A stretch of DNA of 64,000 nt, from the NCBI RefSeq assembly GCF_032854445.1, contig NC_088295.1:20261385-20325384 (forward strand), read 5' to 3'. The position numbers were made by a program, and so were the translations under genes. This DNA is from Liolophura sinensis (taxonomy: Eukaryota > Mollusca > Polyplacophora > Chitonida > Chitonidae). Each line of letters opens with the position of its first letter. Positions within the stretch are counted from its first letter, which is position 1. This document shows positions 13,001-27,700 of the stretch, piece after piece. The notes under the pieces are model-generated. The model was not told the DNA's origin, ran no database searches, and saw nothing but the letters and a program-made list of their open reading frames with translations.

Positions 13001-16000
13001 AGAAAGGCAGGAGAGAAAGTCGGCCTATTGTGATCTGGTCGGTATGTCTACCGCGCCGGAGCCCAGTATCGATAGGCTCTGTATACCTGAACACTAATGA
13101 AGTTAATGTAACTACATCGATAGTATCCTGGTCAGAGGAAAACGTAAAATAACGATGTCTGGGTTTGCCTTTGTTCACGCACATCAAATATAGAGTGTTT
13201 CTATGACGAAAGTGTAGACATCAAACGATCTGTCTGACTGGGTTTTGTCGTCACAATAACGTGGTTTTATTTTACGCTTTGCTTTGTCATTTTCACAGAC
13301 GACAGCAATGAAATTTAGATATTTTTAATGATATTAATTGGCTCGTTTAGGCACATTCCATACACCCGCATGTTTTCGTCCAACATACACAAGGAAGTCT
13401 TGTCAGTGATATGAGCATTAGATGTCCGTTAGTGTGTTATCGGTTAAGCGTCTCTCATAGAAGGCGCCAGATCAGCCTTGTCCGCACTGGCCACCCATAA
13501 TCCGCTTATGTTGCTGCTGATTTATTGCTTTGACATTCTACTTCTGCTTGGAGACCGCTCGCTCGGATAATCGAAGGTTGCGTGTTACAAATGTGGCCAT
13601 TTGAGATACCGTTCACCAGATGTAAAATATCTCACCGCCCTTTTTACATTGCGTTTTACCAAATTGACAAAAGATCAAGACGCTCGTCTACAATAAAGCT
13701 ACGCCCACTGAGGTTTCACCTAATCAGCCATTGCAGATACTGGCTCGATCGAAGACTTCCTGTTACGAAAAACGGCAGAATGATTTCCAGTCTAATAGAT
13801 CATCTCAGCTCTGGAGATTTGTTCTGATCGCCGGCCCTTATATAAGCTTTCGCTCCACGCCCTTTCCTGCAGGCACAATTAACCCACTCCAATATGCACC
13901 GTGAACAAACGATAATCTCTCCCTACGATACTCGTGAGTTGGACTGCACGGACTTGGGATAGCTTTAGTGACGTAACCTTCTCTGACCAGCAGCGTCTCC
14001 CAATATAAGCCACTTACCAGAGTTTCGCCTCTCTCATGATTAACAGCTCTTCTATAGAAATTCTCACAACTGACTTAAGCTTTTCGCGGCCAGTATAATT
14101 GCTTCTCGTTGGCACAACAAAGTGAAGTGCACGATGTGTTCCCTAACAAAGGACAATTATTCGGCGATTTAATATTCTGTTAATTCCAGACTAGCGTGTA
14201 TCTAGATAGACTGAACACGCACCAGTAACCTTACGGCTGTCACAAAAATAGACAAACGATTAACGTGAAAACATAGTTAATCTGGGTTTTAAGCAGGCGG
14301 AACAATTTCGTGCCTGAAAGATAAGCGAACCCTGAGTTGGATTTTCTCTCGCTGTGAGTCTAAGCTGTCCTCATTGGGATGTATAGTATGAAATCAGTAC
14401 CAGACATTCTGCAGGGTCGAACACACTTGGTTAGCGATAAGAGTTAACTGAAAACTGTGTAGGCTATATGTAGAATGTGCCGGCTTTATGTTTCACGTTC
14501 TGCTGCTATAACGAGAGTTGCCCATGAGAGTGGACCAGTTTCCGGAAACACTTTTCATACAAGGATTTATAGTCCAGTTTGCGGATACCCTTCAGCTTAA
14601 TTATTACTGACGTTAATTCATAACCAGATCACATAAGAACGTTTTTGTTGAAAACTGACACGTGGTTAGCGTGTATACGTGACCCATTTGTCTACCGCTC
14701 TCAACGCAGCCATGTTTAGATGGCAATAAAGGGAAGTTTATGCCAAGCATCATGCACGATTTGACGAAACCGGAGATGGTGTGATTAGAACTAGATGTGG
14801 TCAGAATATAAGGTTGCATTAGCTCTGCATATGTGACCTATAGGATAGTCTGAAACTGATGAATATGCAAATTTCAGGCTGAACTACTCAGCTTCACAAT
14901 CCCCTGCTGGGCATGTGACACCGACATTGCCATCCCGTACAGCACGAGAAGTTCAACACATATTATAGTTAACTGTGGACTAGTGTGAATGTGACCGCCG
15001 GTATACAGGTGATCAGGTACTGCCATCTAGTGTAGCACGACCAGTCAACCAGGAGTAACCAGACAGCCCTTATTTTTATTAATTTATGTATTTTTTACTG
15101 TGTGGTGATGGGGGAGATGAGGTAGGGTTGGAAAAGATGTCAGACTATATAAGTGCAGTGATTTCTAACCTTTACAACAATGCATCTATATATTACGTGT
15201 TAGCCACGTTTTCGGCGCTTATACTGCGCGTTCATAACACCATCACAATCATACATCACACAATTACACAATATCATGTTACCTGTTAACGATTAAAACA
15301 GCACTTAAATCATGTAACATAATGACAAGAAAACAACGGCAAATAGATTTTAGCCACAGGCTCGGTGACGTATTGGGAGAACTGTATGAAAGGTGTGGAC
15401 GTAGCATAGGCTATAGCCTACAAACGACTACCCAGTTACTCCTCACTACAGACACTACACGTACTACGTTATATAGTTTTTGTGTTGGCAGCATGTATAT
15501 ATACACGGACATGTTTCTTAGACCTATCTTATTAACGAATAAAATAGCAAGTAATTACCCATATCTTCCATCGCAGCCATTTTGTGACATCCAGCCATTT
15601 TATCTGATTTTTTTCCGGGTAATTAATAAATCACGCACGGTTTCTTCAGCTCAAGTGACAGATAGATATCTGGATACATTCAGTGTCACGGAAGTGACTT
15701 GAAACACGCGGTGAAATATATGCACATTATACTGTGTGCAAAACGTCACTTGCCATGCGAATATAAACATTTGGTGAAAAAAAAATTGTGGGAGAACTTG
15801 TCTCATAACTTCAGAGGTTTGACAAAGATAACAAATAGTGCACTGATTCGGAGCACATAGATGTGAAAGATGCCTTTATGCTCAACCTCTTTTATCCTTT
15901 AGTACAGCAACAATCAAAGGACTGCGAACTAACATGCCACTTAATCTGTTTGATAAGTCTAGGCTTTAAGTCAGCATTACGTGGTACGATATGTGATGAT

Positions 16001-17104
16001 AAACCTGACGAATTCAAAAAAATCGAATAAAAATTGGATAATTTTCAGAAGTCCAGCTCTCAAGGTATGATATTTCGTAGTCATTCACAGAATCAAAATA
16101 GTAGGATGTAAACGGTATTTGGTTTTAGACGAATGCTACACAAAACATTTGAAACAGCATTTCCTACAGTTTTGTGGAAATCGTATCCCGTGAACGAGAC
16201 TTGTGTATCTTTTCTGCCCTCGTGAATATCGGAGCAGGCTCTATCTTTTTATTTTAAATTTTAACTGTGATTGAGTCGTCAACATGGGGCTATATTCTGA
16301 GTACAAAAAGTAACAATGTTTTTATATGGCTCGCATTAAAGATATCAAGATGTCAATGATATAACATGTCTTTATTGGCCGTTAATATACATGTATGGAA
16401 TGAAATGGTATGAACGACGAATTATGTAAGTGTTAAAAATGTTGAAATAATTAGTTAGCATCATGCAAACAATTGTGCAATGATTTACCCATTAAAGTGA
16501 TTTCTTCTGATAAGAATATTAAACACACCGTGGGTAAAATGTACCGTAGCTCTCTTAAGGATTTATGTTACTGGCGTAGAGTAACGGAAAATAAAAAAGC
16601 ACAGAAACAATCATGCTAGAGTTTGTGCCCGCCATTGGATATATTTACTCAAAACCGTTTCACTTATATGACGTGGGAAGAAACCGGACGGAGTGCGGGG
16701 GAAACCTACAACTATCCATATGCTGTTTCAGTGGTATATCAGCCACTGGTGTAACAATTTAGCCCTCCATATAACTCCATTGAATTGCTGTTACACGAGT
16801 GACATTAAATCCGTTTAAGTGTAGTATATTTGGTGATTATGTGATAATCTTTATTGTTCAACCCACAATCTTTATTTCTGAAATTGATTAATACAGAAGG
16901 ACATGTATATATAATCATAAAGAGTATAATATATGATCCAGTTCGCCCGACACGATTAGAAGAGAAGCCGCGAAAATGCCACCATGACTTCTTCGACATA
17001 TCTGTGAACAGATCTGTGAATAGATGAATATTCAGCACATGAGTTATATCACATCAAGACAGCCAGGTTTGATTTTGACAACAGATGGTTACTGATGTTG
17101 AAGT

Positions 17105-17270
17105 GAAATAAGCGAACGGGTCGGGGTCGAGCCGTTATCGTGCTTACTTTCAGTCACGGCTGGACACACAAGACGTACAAGGGTTCAATCCCAGTCTTAG
17201 ACAGCGAAGTTTTCTCTTTTCCGCTGATCTAAATTGTATGGTTCTTGAGGCTTTAACGACAATGTGGTAT
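17105..17270 (+). mobile_element. tRNA-derived SINE fragment (family 2-like)
   Basis: The segment has a B-box-like GGTTCAATCCCAG and then a TTTTCTCTTTTCC and TTGAGGCTTTAACGAC order resembling the bodies of the copies at 23965 and 52701. It does not fold as an intact tRNA and lacks a clear 3' tail. Confidence 0.4.
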
Positions 17271-19147
17271 AGTGCAGCTGGCAAATGGTCAGTTTACTTC
17301 AGTTAGGGTTTTACTCTAACTTCGTATAAGTACTTAAATAACAGCAAATTACAGGTCCCCAGGACAATGGCTTAAGGAATTAGGTATAAAAAATGCATTG
17401 ATTATGTAACTGCAATTTATTAGACGTTGCAGGTCTAGGATTACTCAATATGCCATGTTGTAATCACATTTAACATACAACATTATATTAAGTTAACAGG
17501 ACATTATGTTGATTATCGTGTTGTCATAACAGAATACATTCTATCATCACTCATTGGTAAACATTGGTAAACGCGACATGTACGGCCCTATTTCTCACTT
17601 CACACGTTGCGATTTGTCGCTTACCCAGCTAACAAATTCGTATAACGTCTGAACTCATTCGATCTATAATTGTATGTTACAAATCGAAACACATGCACAG
17701 TTTGTTCTATATTTTCCTACCAGTCGACTCCAACACAAAGGATTAACGTGGCTGTAGTTTACTATATATATCTACATGTCATGCATCACGGCTGTTCAAG
17801 TTGTAGGACAATGATATAGTAAAACTCCGATGTTTAATGATAATATCTTGTTTTGCTAACCCTTTCCCTTGAAACACGCACATGGATCGACAGGTGTTAT
17901 ACGTAAACGTCAAGTAAAATTGATCGATGGTTGTCGATATGATTCTGATGCATTATCCTCGTGCATGCAGAAGGATGGTGGTTAAAGATGATTTCTAAGA
18001 AATCAAAATTTCCGGTTAACAATTGTGCCTAAAAGTATCTTCTTGTGGAGACACAGATTCGTTAAGAAACACTCTCTTTTCACCAAAAAATTATTCATGG
18101 TGACGCTGTGATTGGCTGTGGCCTACATGACATCATGATGTACAGTTATCGATGTAAGAAGCATGAATCGTAGTATTTCCCCGTCTAAATATCAAACACG
18201 CGGAGCACTCGCATCCTCTTGCTTGTGTGGGGAAGTTTTATAAAACGTTCCTTGGATATCAAGTTCTAACACTACACATCTCCACTTGTAACTTCTAGGA
18301 GAAATGTAGATTGAGAGAATTCCATGTAAATCCTCATAATTTTCAGTATCCGTCAAACGTTGCCGTCAATTTTGAATTATAATTTATTTGGTTGCTGAAC
18401 ACCATACTTTGAGGTGGAAGAAACCCGAGTGCCTGCATGGCGGGATGAGCCAACCAATGGGAAGTTAGTGACGAACTCATGTGACGTAGACTTCTCCACC
18501 AAATCGCTGGAAGACAAATGGTCAAATTACGAACGTAAGGCTGCGCAAACGGTTCGACAGGTGCCGTCTAGGGGTTATTGACAGCAATTAAGGTCCCACG
18601 ACAAATGCGAGTGGGGAAATCTGCAAATTACTTGTTCATGGCCGCGAATGAAGCAGATCGAAAATGTTTAGCGCCATGCATGAAGGAAACTCCTGCCGAA
18701 GTGCTGTCGAAATATGCTTTGACCTTCGTCCAGCATAACTAGCATTCATATATACCAGGCTCTTTAGGGAACGGCGACTTCAGATACGGTCTTTGGACTA
18801 CTTTTTAATCCCGTCAAGTCTGTCTCTACCATAACATTGTATACACGATGTTAGACCCGGGTAGCATGCCGCAGTCACCACGCATAAATCAGATTATTCG
18901 CAGAAGGTGACTGAATTAACTCCACACAATTGTGAAATATGCAGAATACGTTTTCACGTGGTGTATAGCAGGCACACAAAATGCACGTCGTACAATATGT
19001 AGGGCGTGTCGCTGCACAGTGTGCGTAGCACATCGTCACTATATCATCCATTTCTCAACTGACGTATCGTGCACACACACGATACGTGGTAACGAAAGCC
19101 TCAGCTGTAAAAGTGAGAGTTCTGTGTATGGCGAAAGCGTCATTGAA

Positions 19148-19173
19148 ATAAATAAATAAATAAATAAATAAAT
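19148..19173. repeat. AAAT microsatellite
   Basis: A perfect run of AAAT units, probably the remnant tail of a retroposon, since SINE tails elsewhere in this window are AATA runs. Confidence 0.8.
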
Positions 19174-19256
19174 CCATTATTGCGCGTCAATGGCAACTAC
19201 AGTTGTTTGTTGAGTGAATAATGAGTTTGTACAAATCCGTGCCGTTATAATGAGCG

Positions 19257-19276
19257 CCCCCCCCCCCCCCCCCCCC
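19257..19276. repeat. Poly-C run
   Basis: Twenty consecutive C residues. The length may be unreliable in sequencing. Confidence 0.85.
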
Positions 19277-22200
19277 ACGTGTGCACAGATGCATGAGTGA
19301 CATCAGCAGTGACTTAGGAATAGATATCCAGTGTCTCTTGTTATTTTTCAGATCTCTAAACATACATTTACTCTTTATGGATATTCTCTTTACGACGGCC
19401 TCTGCACCTGCGCCTAATATCCGAGTATTGCATGATAACTGGGGAACGGTTTGTTAGCCTTTTTAACAGCTTTACCGCTTTTAACTATAGTCGTGTTACA
19501 CTACAAACTTAATTTTCTATCTTCTTAAATGCAGCTGATATAGTGTTGCTTCGGAACACCCGTGCGTTGTCAAAACAAAGTATAGTCAGACTGAAGGCCC
19601 TACATATCAAATAAGAATGAACCAAGATGATGACTCTCCATCCGCGCTGTCACATACAGGTGTCAAAATATACCTTAAGCCAGCTTAATCGTCTAAACCC
19701 GGATGGGTGTGGCTGTGTCAAGGTAATGAGGAAGTTAGAGATGTGTGTGGGATTAAGTGTGGGGGACAGGATGCCTTAGTTGACACACGTGATGGGCATC
19801 TGAGCTATCGGTCAAATGTATTTTGTGATAGGTGAGTCCTTACGTTAAAACAACAACAACAAAAACAACAAAAAAACAAAAAAAAAACAAAAAAAAAAAC
19901 AACCCCCCCCACTAAATTAAACGTCTAACAATCCAGGGCTCTAACGACAGGGATGATTTGTTTAATTTGGTTCGTGGCATGTCACTACCGCAGAAGGTCG
20001 TGTGACAGCTCTAGTGGCGGGGGCAGTCCTCCGCAATGCGAACGCCTAACTTTGGAAAGCCACGCATATACTCCTCATTTCCCAATTCCACACTTGTTCC
20101 ATTTGCCAGTTTGGAGTATTGATTAGAACAACGGAAACAAGTTTCTCGATTTTCATCAATTTCGCTTTTCGTGACTCGGCCTTCTGCATATAAACGGAAT
20201 TATAATTGGATGGCGCCTTTAGCCCGTCTGCTTCTCGAATTCATCCGCATCATGTCGCTCGGCGAAACAATCAGTATTCCGTTGATCGGCTGACGGCAAT
20301 GGCTTTTCTAACTGACAGCTGGAAGTTTCGGTACCTACATGAAGGCGGCACGGCTGTCACAGTTTATCACCGGCCACGCGTGGCCCGCTTATCCTCGCTC
20401 GTGTCTTCCTCCCATTGGGCCGACGGACGATTTCCAGTCAGGCGTTGGGTTTGTCCTAAAAATAATAAAACAAGAGCTCTAGTCTGTTATAAGCGGGCCG
20501 TTTAGCGGCGAAAAGGCCGCGGATGAATTTGTTCAGCTGCAATGTGTTCGTGTGAAACTGACTACGGCGGGGTCCGTTGTAACCGCTTTCAACAGCAGGG
20601 AGTTTGTTTACATTAACCATAGCTGTATGGAAATGAATTGGTTTGTCTTTTCGCTCCTCAGCCTTGCCGTAAAGCCCGGTATATTGCCAACCTCCTACAA
20701 GCACATGTGTTTTAGAGGGGGAAACGAGCATTCCCTACTGCTAGTATCTATCTACATATATACGCATTGTCAAAAGCCAGGATGTGTGGAAAAAATTCTG
20801 ACACACAGAGGTAACCGCTCCTCCCCAAGAAAAATGTTTGGAGTGAAAAACGTGACACTTTGGGCGAGTCCCATGGTCTCCAAGATAGGGAAGAGAATGG
20901 GTCGGTTATAAAACATTTAGTTGGATCATTTTACTTAATACATGGACATAGTATTGTGGATGGAGAGAGCGAGGTGCCAGGAAGCTGGGAAAACGTGCTC
21001 CACATCATCTCGGAATCTCGCCGACACCAAACGGTGCCCACAGGCGGCTCATCTACTTACGAACGGAGTGTTCAGCAGGAAGTACGCTGGCGAGCTCAAC
21101 AATGCGCGGGTTTTAGTTGGCTATTACAGTACGGTATTACTGAGGAGAACTAGGGAAGTTGAGTCTATATTTAATGAAATCGTTCTGTGAACAGGAAGAT
21201 GAAACAAAATGCGTCGGCAGATAGGAAACCCAGAAGTTCCATTCGGTTGAACCAGAGCAGGACACGCTTCTTGTTGTGTCGCCGCTAACTTTGAGTTTGT
21301 GAACAATTCTGTTCTAACTATTTCCCGAAGAACTGTTGTCTCTATGTCGATAGCCTCGACTTGAATCGTGGGGCTATTGGTCTAGAAGTCGTGAAACGGC
21401 ATAATTTGATCCGTAAGTGAGGGGACCAATGCATCCGATATCACGAACTCTTTCCCATATGGCTATTGAATTTAGGCCCCGATCGTTTGGAGAATATTTA
21501 GCTGGCCTTCTATTATCGAGTCACTAAGCGTAAAGGCGACGGCGGTGGATTTTGCCGAGGCTCCCGACATCTGGGGACAGCTGAATATATACGGGAAACA
21601 CGGAATAGTAATGAGGGTCAACAGGGATTGTGCGACGTGAGCTGACTGCCTTGCGGAAGATTCCCGTGCTAAATGCGAGAACCGTGTGTGCCAATACAGT
21701 GACGTAATCACTAATAACGCGGCAACTCTGTAGCGAAACTTGGTGATGGTTAACTGTGGCAGATTAGCTGCTCCAGAGAAACACAAGCCACGCTAACAAA
21801 TCTCGCACAATATAATAGTTAGCCAATAAGCAACACCAGGTCCTGGGAAACCTCAGTTGTAAACTCGTCTGGTCCTTTATGCTAGTTAATATGACCGTAA
21901 TAATGGCCCCTTGCCGCAGATTTCTGCCCAAATCTTCATTATCACACGCCACTGACTAACAATATTCCTTCCTATAACTCGCCCTGAAAATGGCCGCACT
22001 CGTCGCCGTAGTCTCAAAATAGTCCCGCGCCTTCCCTTACCGTAAATTATCGTTTTTGTTCCACTTGCGTGCGACTTAATCTTAGGTGTAATCTTCAGTA
22101 AACGTATTGCGAGTCTCAAGTTAAGGGTGATGCACGTAGCCATTTTGAACTCAAGTACGGAGTACCAGTAAGTTTATATCCTGCTAAATGTAATTTCGCA

Positions 22201-23964
22201 CTCATATGATACTGTGTGCACATGTCTGATCAAGTCACTTAAAAATATGCTCTTTCCAATATCGCATTTATACGTATAACTCTTATTTTACTATTATGAT
22301 ATCAGTCTTACCTATATGGTTATCGCTGAACATTTTTCTCTAGACGAACAGACTATAATTGACGATGTAAGTTGCCGGTGCAAAAACCACTGTTTCACGG
22401 ATTAAGCGCCTTTACTCTACAAACACTGAAACTGGGAGAACTGAAAGTAAATTGCACAACAACTTGTAAGTAGGGACGGAGCAAGCGCTTTCTAACCTTA
22501 AGCTAGAGTTATAATTATAACATATGCATGCGCAGATCATATACAAAGAGATGCATTTAAATCGTGTCAGACATGCCCAGGACGCAGAAATTAAACATCG
22601 AAGGGCAGTAGTTCGAAATTTAACTCATGATGATAAAGCATGATTTATTGCTTACAACATCAATGTTAAATGTTTTTCTGATACCATAGAAGCTGATGAC
22701 GGCTTCACTCATATGAGTCACGGTTTAGCCATTACAAATATATTTATTTGTGGCATCGGTCCTTGGGAACTGTTGTTGTCCGTTGTTTGAAAACAGGATC
22801 AAACAGGAACTAGAACATCACGAACTCGGTGAAATCATGTGACTTTTTGACCTGTGCTATAGCTGTATAAACCTCATCACACTGTATGGTTCTGTATAAA
22901 TCAATGTCCGTTCCTGCAAGCTGTGCACCACAACTATACAGATATACTAAGTTTTATCAGTGCACATCTGTAGCAAAAGTTCAATATGGCGAAATTCATA
23001 ATCAATTTGACTTCGTATTGGCAAGCCTTTGATATTTCTTGACATATAAAGACAATAGTGGTACATGTGATCTTCGCGAAAAAGCAGCAGGTTCATTGTG
23101 ATTCACTCTAATTATACCATTACACGGTATTTATTCCAAACTGCAAGATTTTCTGCAAACTCGAAATATCTTATGTCAGAATCATGTGTAGACCCCAGTT
23201 CATGGGATTGGAAGAGTTGAACATTGTTATGTTTTGCTAACACTGTGTCGGGAAATCGATCTAAAACAATCGTGATGACCTACATTTTTAACACTTATAT
23301 TAACTCATATTATACTGTATGAGCGCAATATGCGGAAGGCAATCCAACATTATGGGATAATACGTATCCTGTAACCATGACCGGGTCTATCCACTGCCCC
23401 GTTATAATGCACTTAGTCTGGTATAAGGAAACTTTGTGTAACACAGTGTAATGTTACCAGATGTCAGAGAGGATTCACATGACGTGTTTATACTAATAAC
23501 GTACTCAGAGCTTTACAGGTTACCATTTTGTACAGGAAGTTTATGACATATGTATGGCACCTGTGTATCTATATGGGCACCCTCCCGGAATGTATTCTAA
23601 ACTGATCTAGAGATATCCCTGATGATATTATCTCAAGATTACGCCATTCGCAAAAACCCAGCGTAATCATTACCCTCATCACAAAGACAGTTTTATTTTC
23701 AGCCAAACTCAGCCTGCTAAATTTCTGGTGTAATAAAAGTATAATTTTATAGCTCGTTCAGTTGTCGCTTCTCCCAACAAGTCGCTTTAGCCATAAACAT
23801 TAGGTATGATTTGACCCAATTAAATTGTTGTTCATGTTGTACGTGATATCACAGAGGATTGGGACAATACTTACTTTTCTCTGTACAACTCGTCACGGGT
23901 GAGACCTACGGGATTTATCAAAGATTATTCCTTACTCCACATACAGTCTCTCAGATTATCTCCA

Positions 23965-24160
23965 AAACTCAAAATGGCAACGGGTATCAGGACGGTGCTC
24001 AGCCGTAAGGCGCACGACTCACAACCACAGTCAAGGTGTGGGTTCCATCCCAGCCTTGAACATGAGTTTCTACATTCCCTCGCTCGTATATTCTCTAGAG
24101 GCCTTGGTGACAATTAGCAGTCGATGACCCTTGTGTGGTCGTTTACAAAACCTTACGTGC
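23965..24160 (+). mobile_element. SINE family 2 copy, degraded
   Basis: A tRNA-like head with a B-box-like GGTTCCATCCCAG is followed by TCTAGAGGCCTTGGTGACAA and GCAGTCGATG. This matches the order in the copy at 52701, which has CCTCTAGGCCTTAATATCAT and GCGGTCGATG. The 3' part is lost or replaced by the minisatellite that follows. Confidence 0.5.
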
Positions 24161-24168
24161 TTAGTACT

Positions 24169-24405
24169 GAGATGTGGAAATGTGACTGGTGCTTATACTG
24201 CAGACATGGGGAAATGTGACAGGTGCTTAAACTATAAACATGGGGGAATGTGACTGGTGATTACTATAAGCATGTACAGGCAGGTGACAGATGCTTACTG
24301 CAGACATTGAGAAATGTGACTGGTGCTTTTTGCAGAGATGGGGAAATGTGATCGGCACTTACTACAGGCGTACGTGTAGAAATGTGACAGATGCTTAATA
24401 CGGAA
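24169..24405. repeat. Minisatellite, about 34-bp unit
   Basis: About seven imperfect copies of a 32-36 bp unit built on GACATGGGGAAATGTGACTG and GTGCTTA. It begins right after the SINE fragment. Copies vary in length by a few bases. Confidence 0.75.
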
Positions 24406-24608
24406 ATGTATGGAGACATGCAACGTCCATTTTCTACAAGCAAAAAGAAATGTTACGAAGATGCTGCATACTGCGTAAGATTGTACAACGGAGACGACAA
24501 GATAATATACACCTTCATTATAATATCTCTGTTTCGGACATGAGCAGTTCATTGTTATATATATATGGTGACAAATATAGACAAGCAATCCGTTAAAAGG
24601 CAAAGAGA

Positions 24609-24732
24609 TTTATTTATTTGTTTGATTGGTGTTTTACGCCGTTCTTAAGAATAGTTCATATACGACGGCGGCCGAGGGAAAACGTACGACCATCCGCAGA
24701 TTGCTGCAGGCCTTCCCACGTATGGCCGGAAA
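24609..24732 (-). mobile_element. SINE family 1 copy, 5'-truncated, minus strand
   Basis: Read on the minus strand it has the family 1 order: TGGGAAGG, CTGCGGATGGTCGT, CGGCCGCCGTCGTAT, then CGGCGTAAAACACCAATCAA and an AAATAAAT tail. The tRNA-like head is missing. Confidence 0.8.
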
Positions 24733-27700
24733 AGACAAAAAGAAGACAAATATGAACAGGTCCGTGTTTGACCTGACATCCTGCTCGACAGTTTCATAAG
24801 GGTGATGCTGTAACCACCGTCTTGCGGAATAAACCAGTTGTATGAAACTTAACCTCTCGTACATACGTCAGTGTTTAGTGTCTTCGTCCTGGGACACTCA
24901 TACTGGAATCGCAGGGGTATAGTATGCAATGCATATGAACGTATAGACCTAACTAGCTTTAAACCTACACCTCTGTGCCGATTTCACGCTAACAGGATTT
25001 CTGTTCAGATTAACTTGGGTAAACATTACGCCGCAGCTTCCGGGTTTTCAGGTGGAACTGAAAAAGTTCCAGGTGACAAATATGGTTATTTTGGGGGAGT
25101 ATTTGCCATACTTTTTGTCCATTAATGTGCGTCAGGATTTTTCCTATTCTGTTTTTTCCAGAAGGGAAATAGGACTACACGTGTTTTTGTTAAGAACTTT
25201 GGCCTCCGTTGTGTAAGTTTATGGACTTCTGGGGGGTGTTATTTCGTGACGTAGATTCTCAAGTTTACTGATTGGTATTTATTATAATTGGTGTAACTTT
25301 CCCTGCTAAAAGGAAAAAAAACACATCTTAAGGTTTTAAACAGTCACAGAGTGTTTAATGCAACCAAATTCAGGGACCGATGTCAATCATTGATCGTTAA
25401 CATGTATGCAATTTGAAAAGTATGGTTGTGGCTTCGTAGCAGACCATATCTTGGTAAATGTCTTCACCAGGCGTATACACACGAATGGGCAGAGATCGTT
25501 TCCGCCGTGTATTTGCATTACGGAAAAGGTTGCTAGATGCACAATGAACACCCACACACACAGTGTCCGTGCATATAAAGTAGAGGAAATAGAAGAGACA
25601 TCCGGTATGACAGTGTGTTGGGAACACAGTCAAACGAGTATATCTTATATTCCCTGTAAATATGGAGAATAGTCTGTATAGCACTGTGACATGGTGTGAG
25701 AAGGGTCGCCAGTCTACACGTACATACACATAAACGCATAAGAATTAGGTATACAAAAATATATATATACAGAGCTACTGTGTCATTTACCTGGAAACTT
25801 ATTAAATGATACCGGACATTTACTTACTGTCCCATTGCAGAACAGTATATATACTTGGTCTGAATTATTTCACAAAGACTCATGACCATCATCTGTATAC
25901 ACAGATAAAGGTGTGGCTATAACTCAGTACACATCCTTGATCAATGAATCATTCCATATGAATTGTAAATGCATAGAAGAATCCCAAGCATATAGTATCT
26001 GCTATGTATAACATATTTGCAGAAATACTGAGGCAAGGCACCAACGCGATCAAAATATTAAGAATTAAATAAACGACTGGAAAAGCAACATATTGGCGAA
26101 TTGAGGCATGGATGGGTATCGTACCACCTGTAAATTCCTCTGTGTCAATGGACTATACCTGATGACGGGAAAATCACAAACCAAATATGTAAATATATAT
26201 GTCTTATCAATTCATTTTTCTAAAAAACAAAATGCACGTACAAAATCGTCAACACGTTTGCATGACCGGAAGCCAAGAAACCTTCACACACGTTGAATCC
26301 AATGATAACATGTGATGGAAGTATGTTTTCTTTATTGATGATTGGTATGTGTTATTTGTCTCTTTTCTGTGACAGTTTATTTAAAGTCGAGTTTTATCTG
26401 ATATACTTTCAAAAATTCTGTGGAGTGTTATAACCATTGTTCTCGGTCTTACGCTGTTCTCAAGGGTCGGCTCGGCATATAACATTCATCTAAACCAGAT
26501 GATAATGTGTTCTGGCTGTATATCGTACTCAGTTCGTCATCCTGTCCAGTCGGCCAGTACATTAGCTGGCGGCCCGCTAATTGAACAACCAGGTGACTGC
26601 TATCCCGTCACAGGAACAGCCTACGGAAATCACTCCGCCATTCAAAATACTACCCTCTAACTATACACTACACCACCAGCATCAATACCTTACAGAATAA
26701 GCACATGCTGGTCCTACACACTGTTTGGTTACACGTATATAGCTAAAGTAACTATACACATAAAACCCAAATTAAAATGCCCTTGAAAGCGGCGCTTATC
26801 GTACGTTTAACAGTATCAGCTATTATGTATTATGATACTGAGATACCAATACATAGATCTAAATACAGTACACATTGTCTTCACTCCCAGTATAGATGGG
26901 GCTGAGTGTATCAAGCTTTCATTCCTTTGTCGTTGATATTTTTTTTGTCTCCTATAAATCTGGTGTCGCTTGGCGACAAAGTATGACGTATATATCCCGT
27001 TGTCGGAAAACCATATATATTCAAATCACAGCAATGTAAATAATGTCAATAGTGTATATGTTGGAGTTGTCGGCATGCGACTGGTAGAGTTTGTTCTACA
27101 TCTGTCACTGAGATTTAGCGTGTAGCGATAGCGTTAAGGAAGCACGCGGAGGACTGCTTTATTTACAGATACAGGATTACTTCCGCGCCCCACGAAACAT
27201 TTGTGACACAACAGCCGGCGCTTTAAAGGGCGGAGAAAAAATAACAGAGTAAAAGAGAGTGCAAGAAAAGTAGATGAAGAGTGCCGTCCTTCCTTGTAAC
27301 AGAAAAATAGCTACGACTCTCGAGTCAACGTGAAATGGGCACACGATACATAAAGCGTTATCAATGAGATAACATTATAGGCTAGAAATAAGAAATGCAT
27401 TTTTAAGGTTGTCATGTATTGTTAAATCCACGATGCTATTGACAGATGTGTTTACAGCCTTACATATACGTTAGCTATCATCGTCTGCACGAGAAAAGTG
27501 GAGTAACGCAATGAGCGGTATGCATGTATATACTTCGTAGATGTGCGTGAGGAATTCGTAAATGCCGTATGTTCGCCAATACATCTTCATCAGATGCAGT
27601 TATGGTTTTAACGGCAGCATATTTGTACACATATATATGGGATCCGTATAAGGTGAGGGGCGATGGGCGATACACAACCCCAGAATACAGGCCATTTCCT

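Noticed and set aside
17105-17190. tRNA gene
   Set aside because: It has a B-box-like word but no matching acceptor stem, and related copies elsewhere show it is a SINE head.
20206-20911. Overlapping frames of 99 and 119 residues
   Set aside because: Length is within the random range for this GC-richer patch; no domain or phase-compatible exons nearby.
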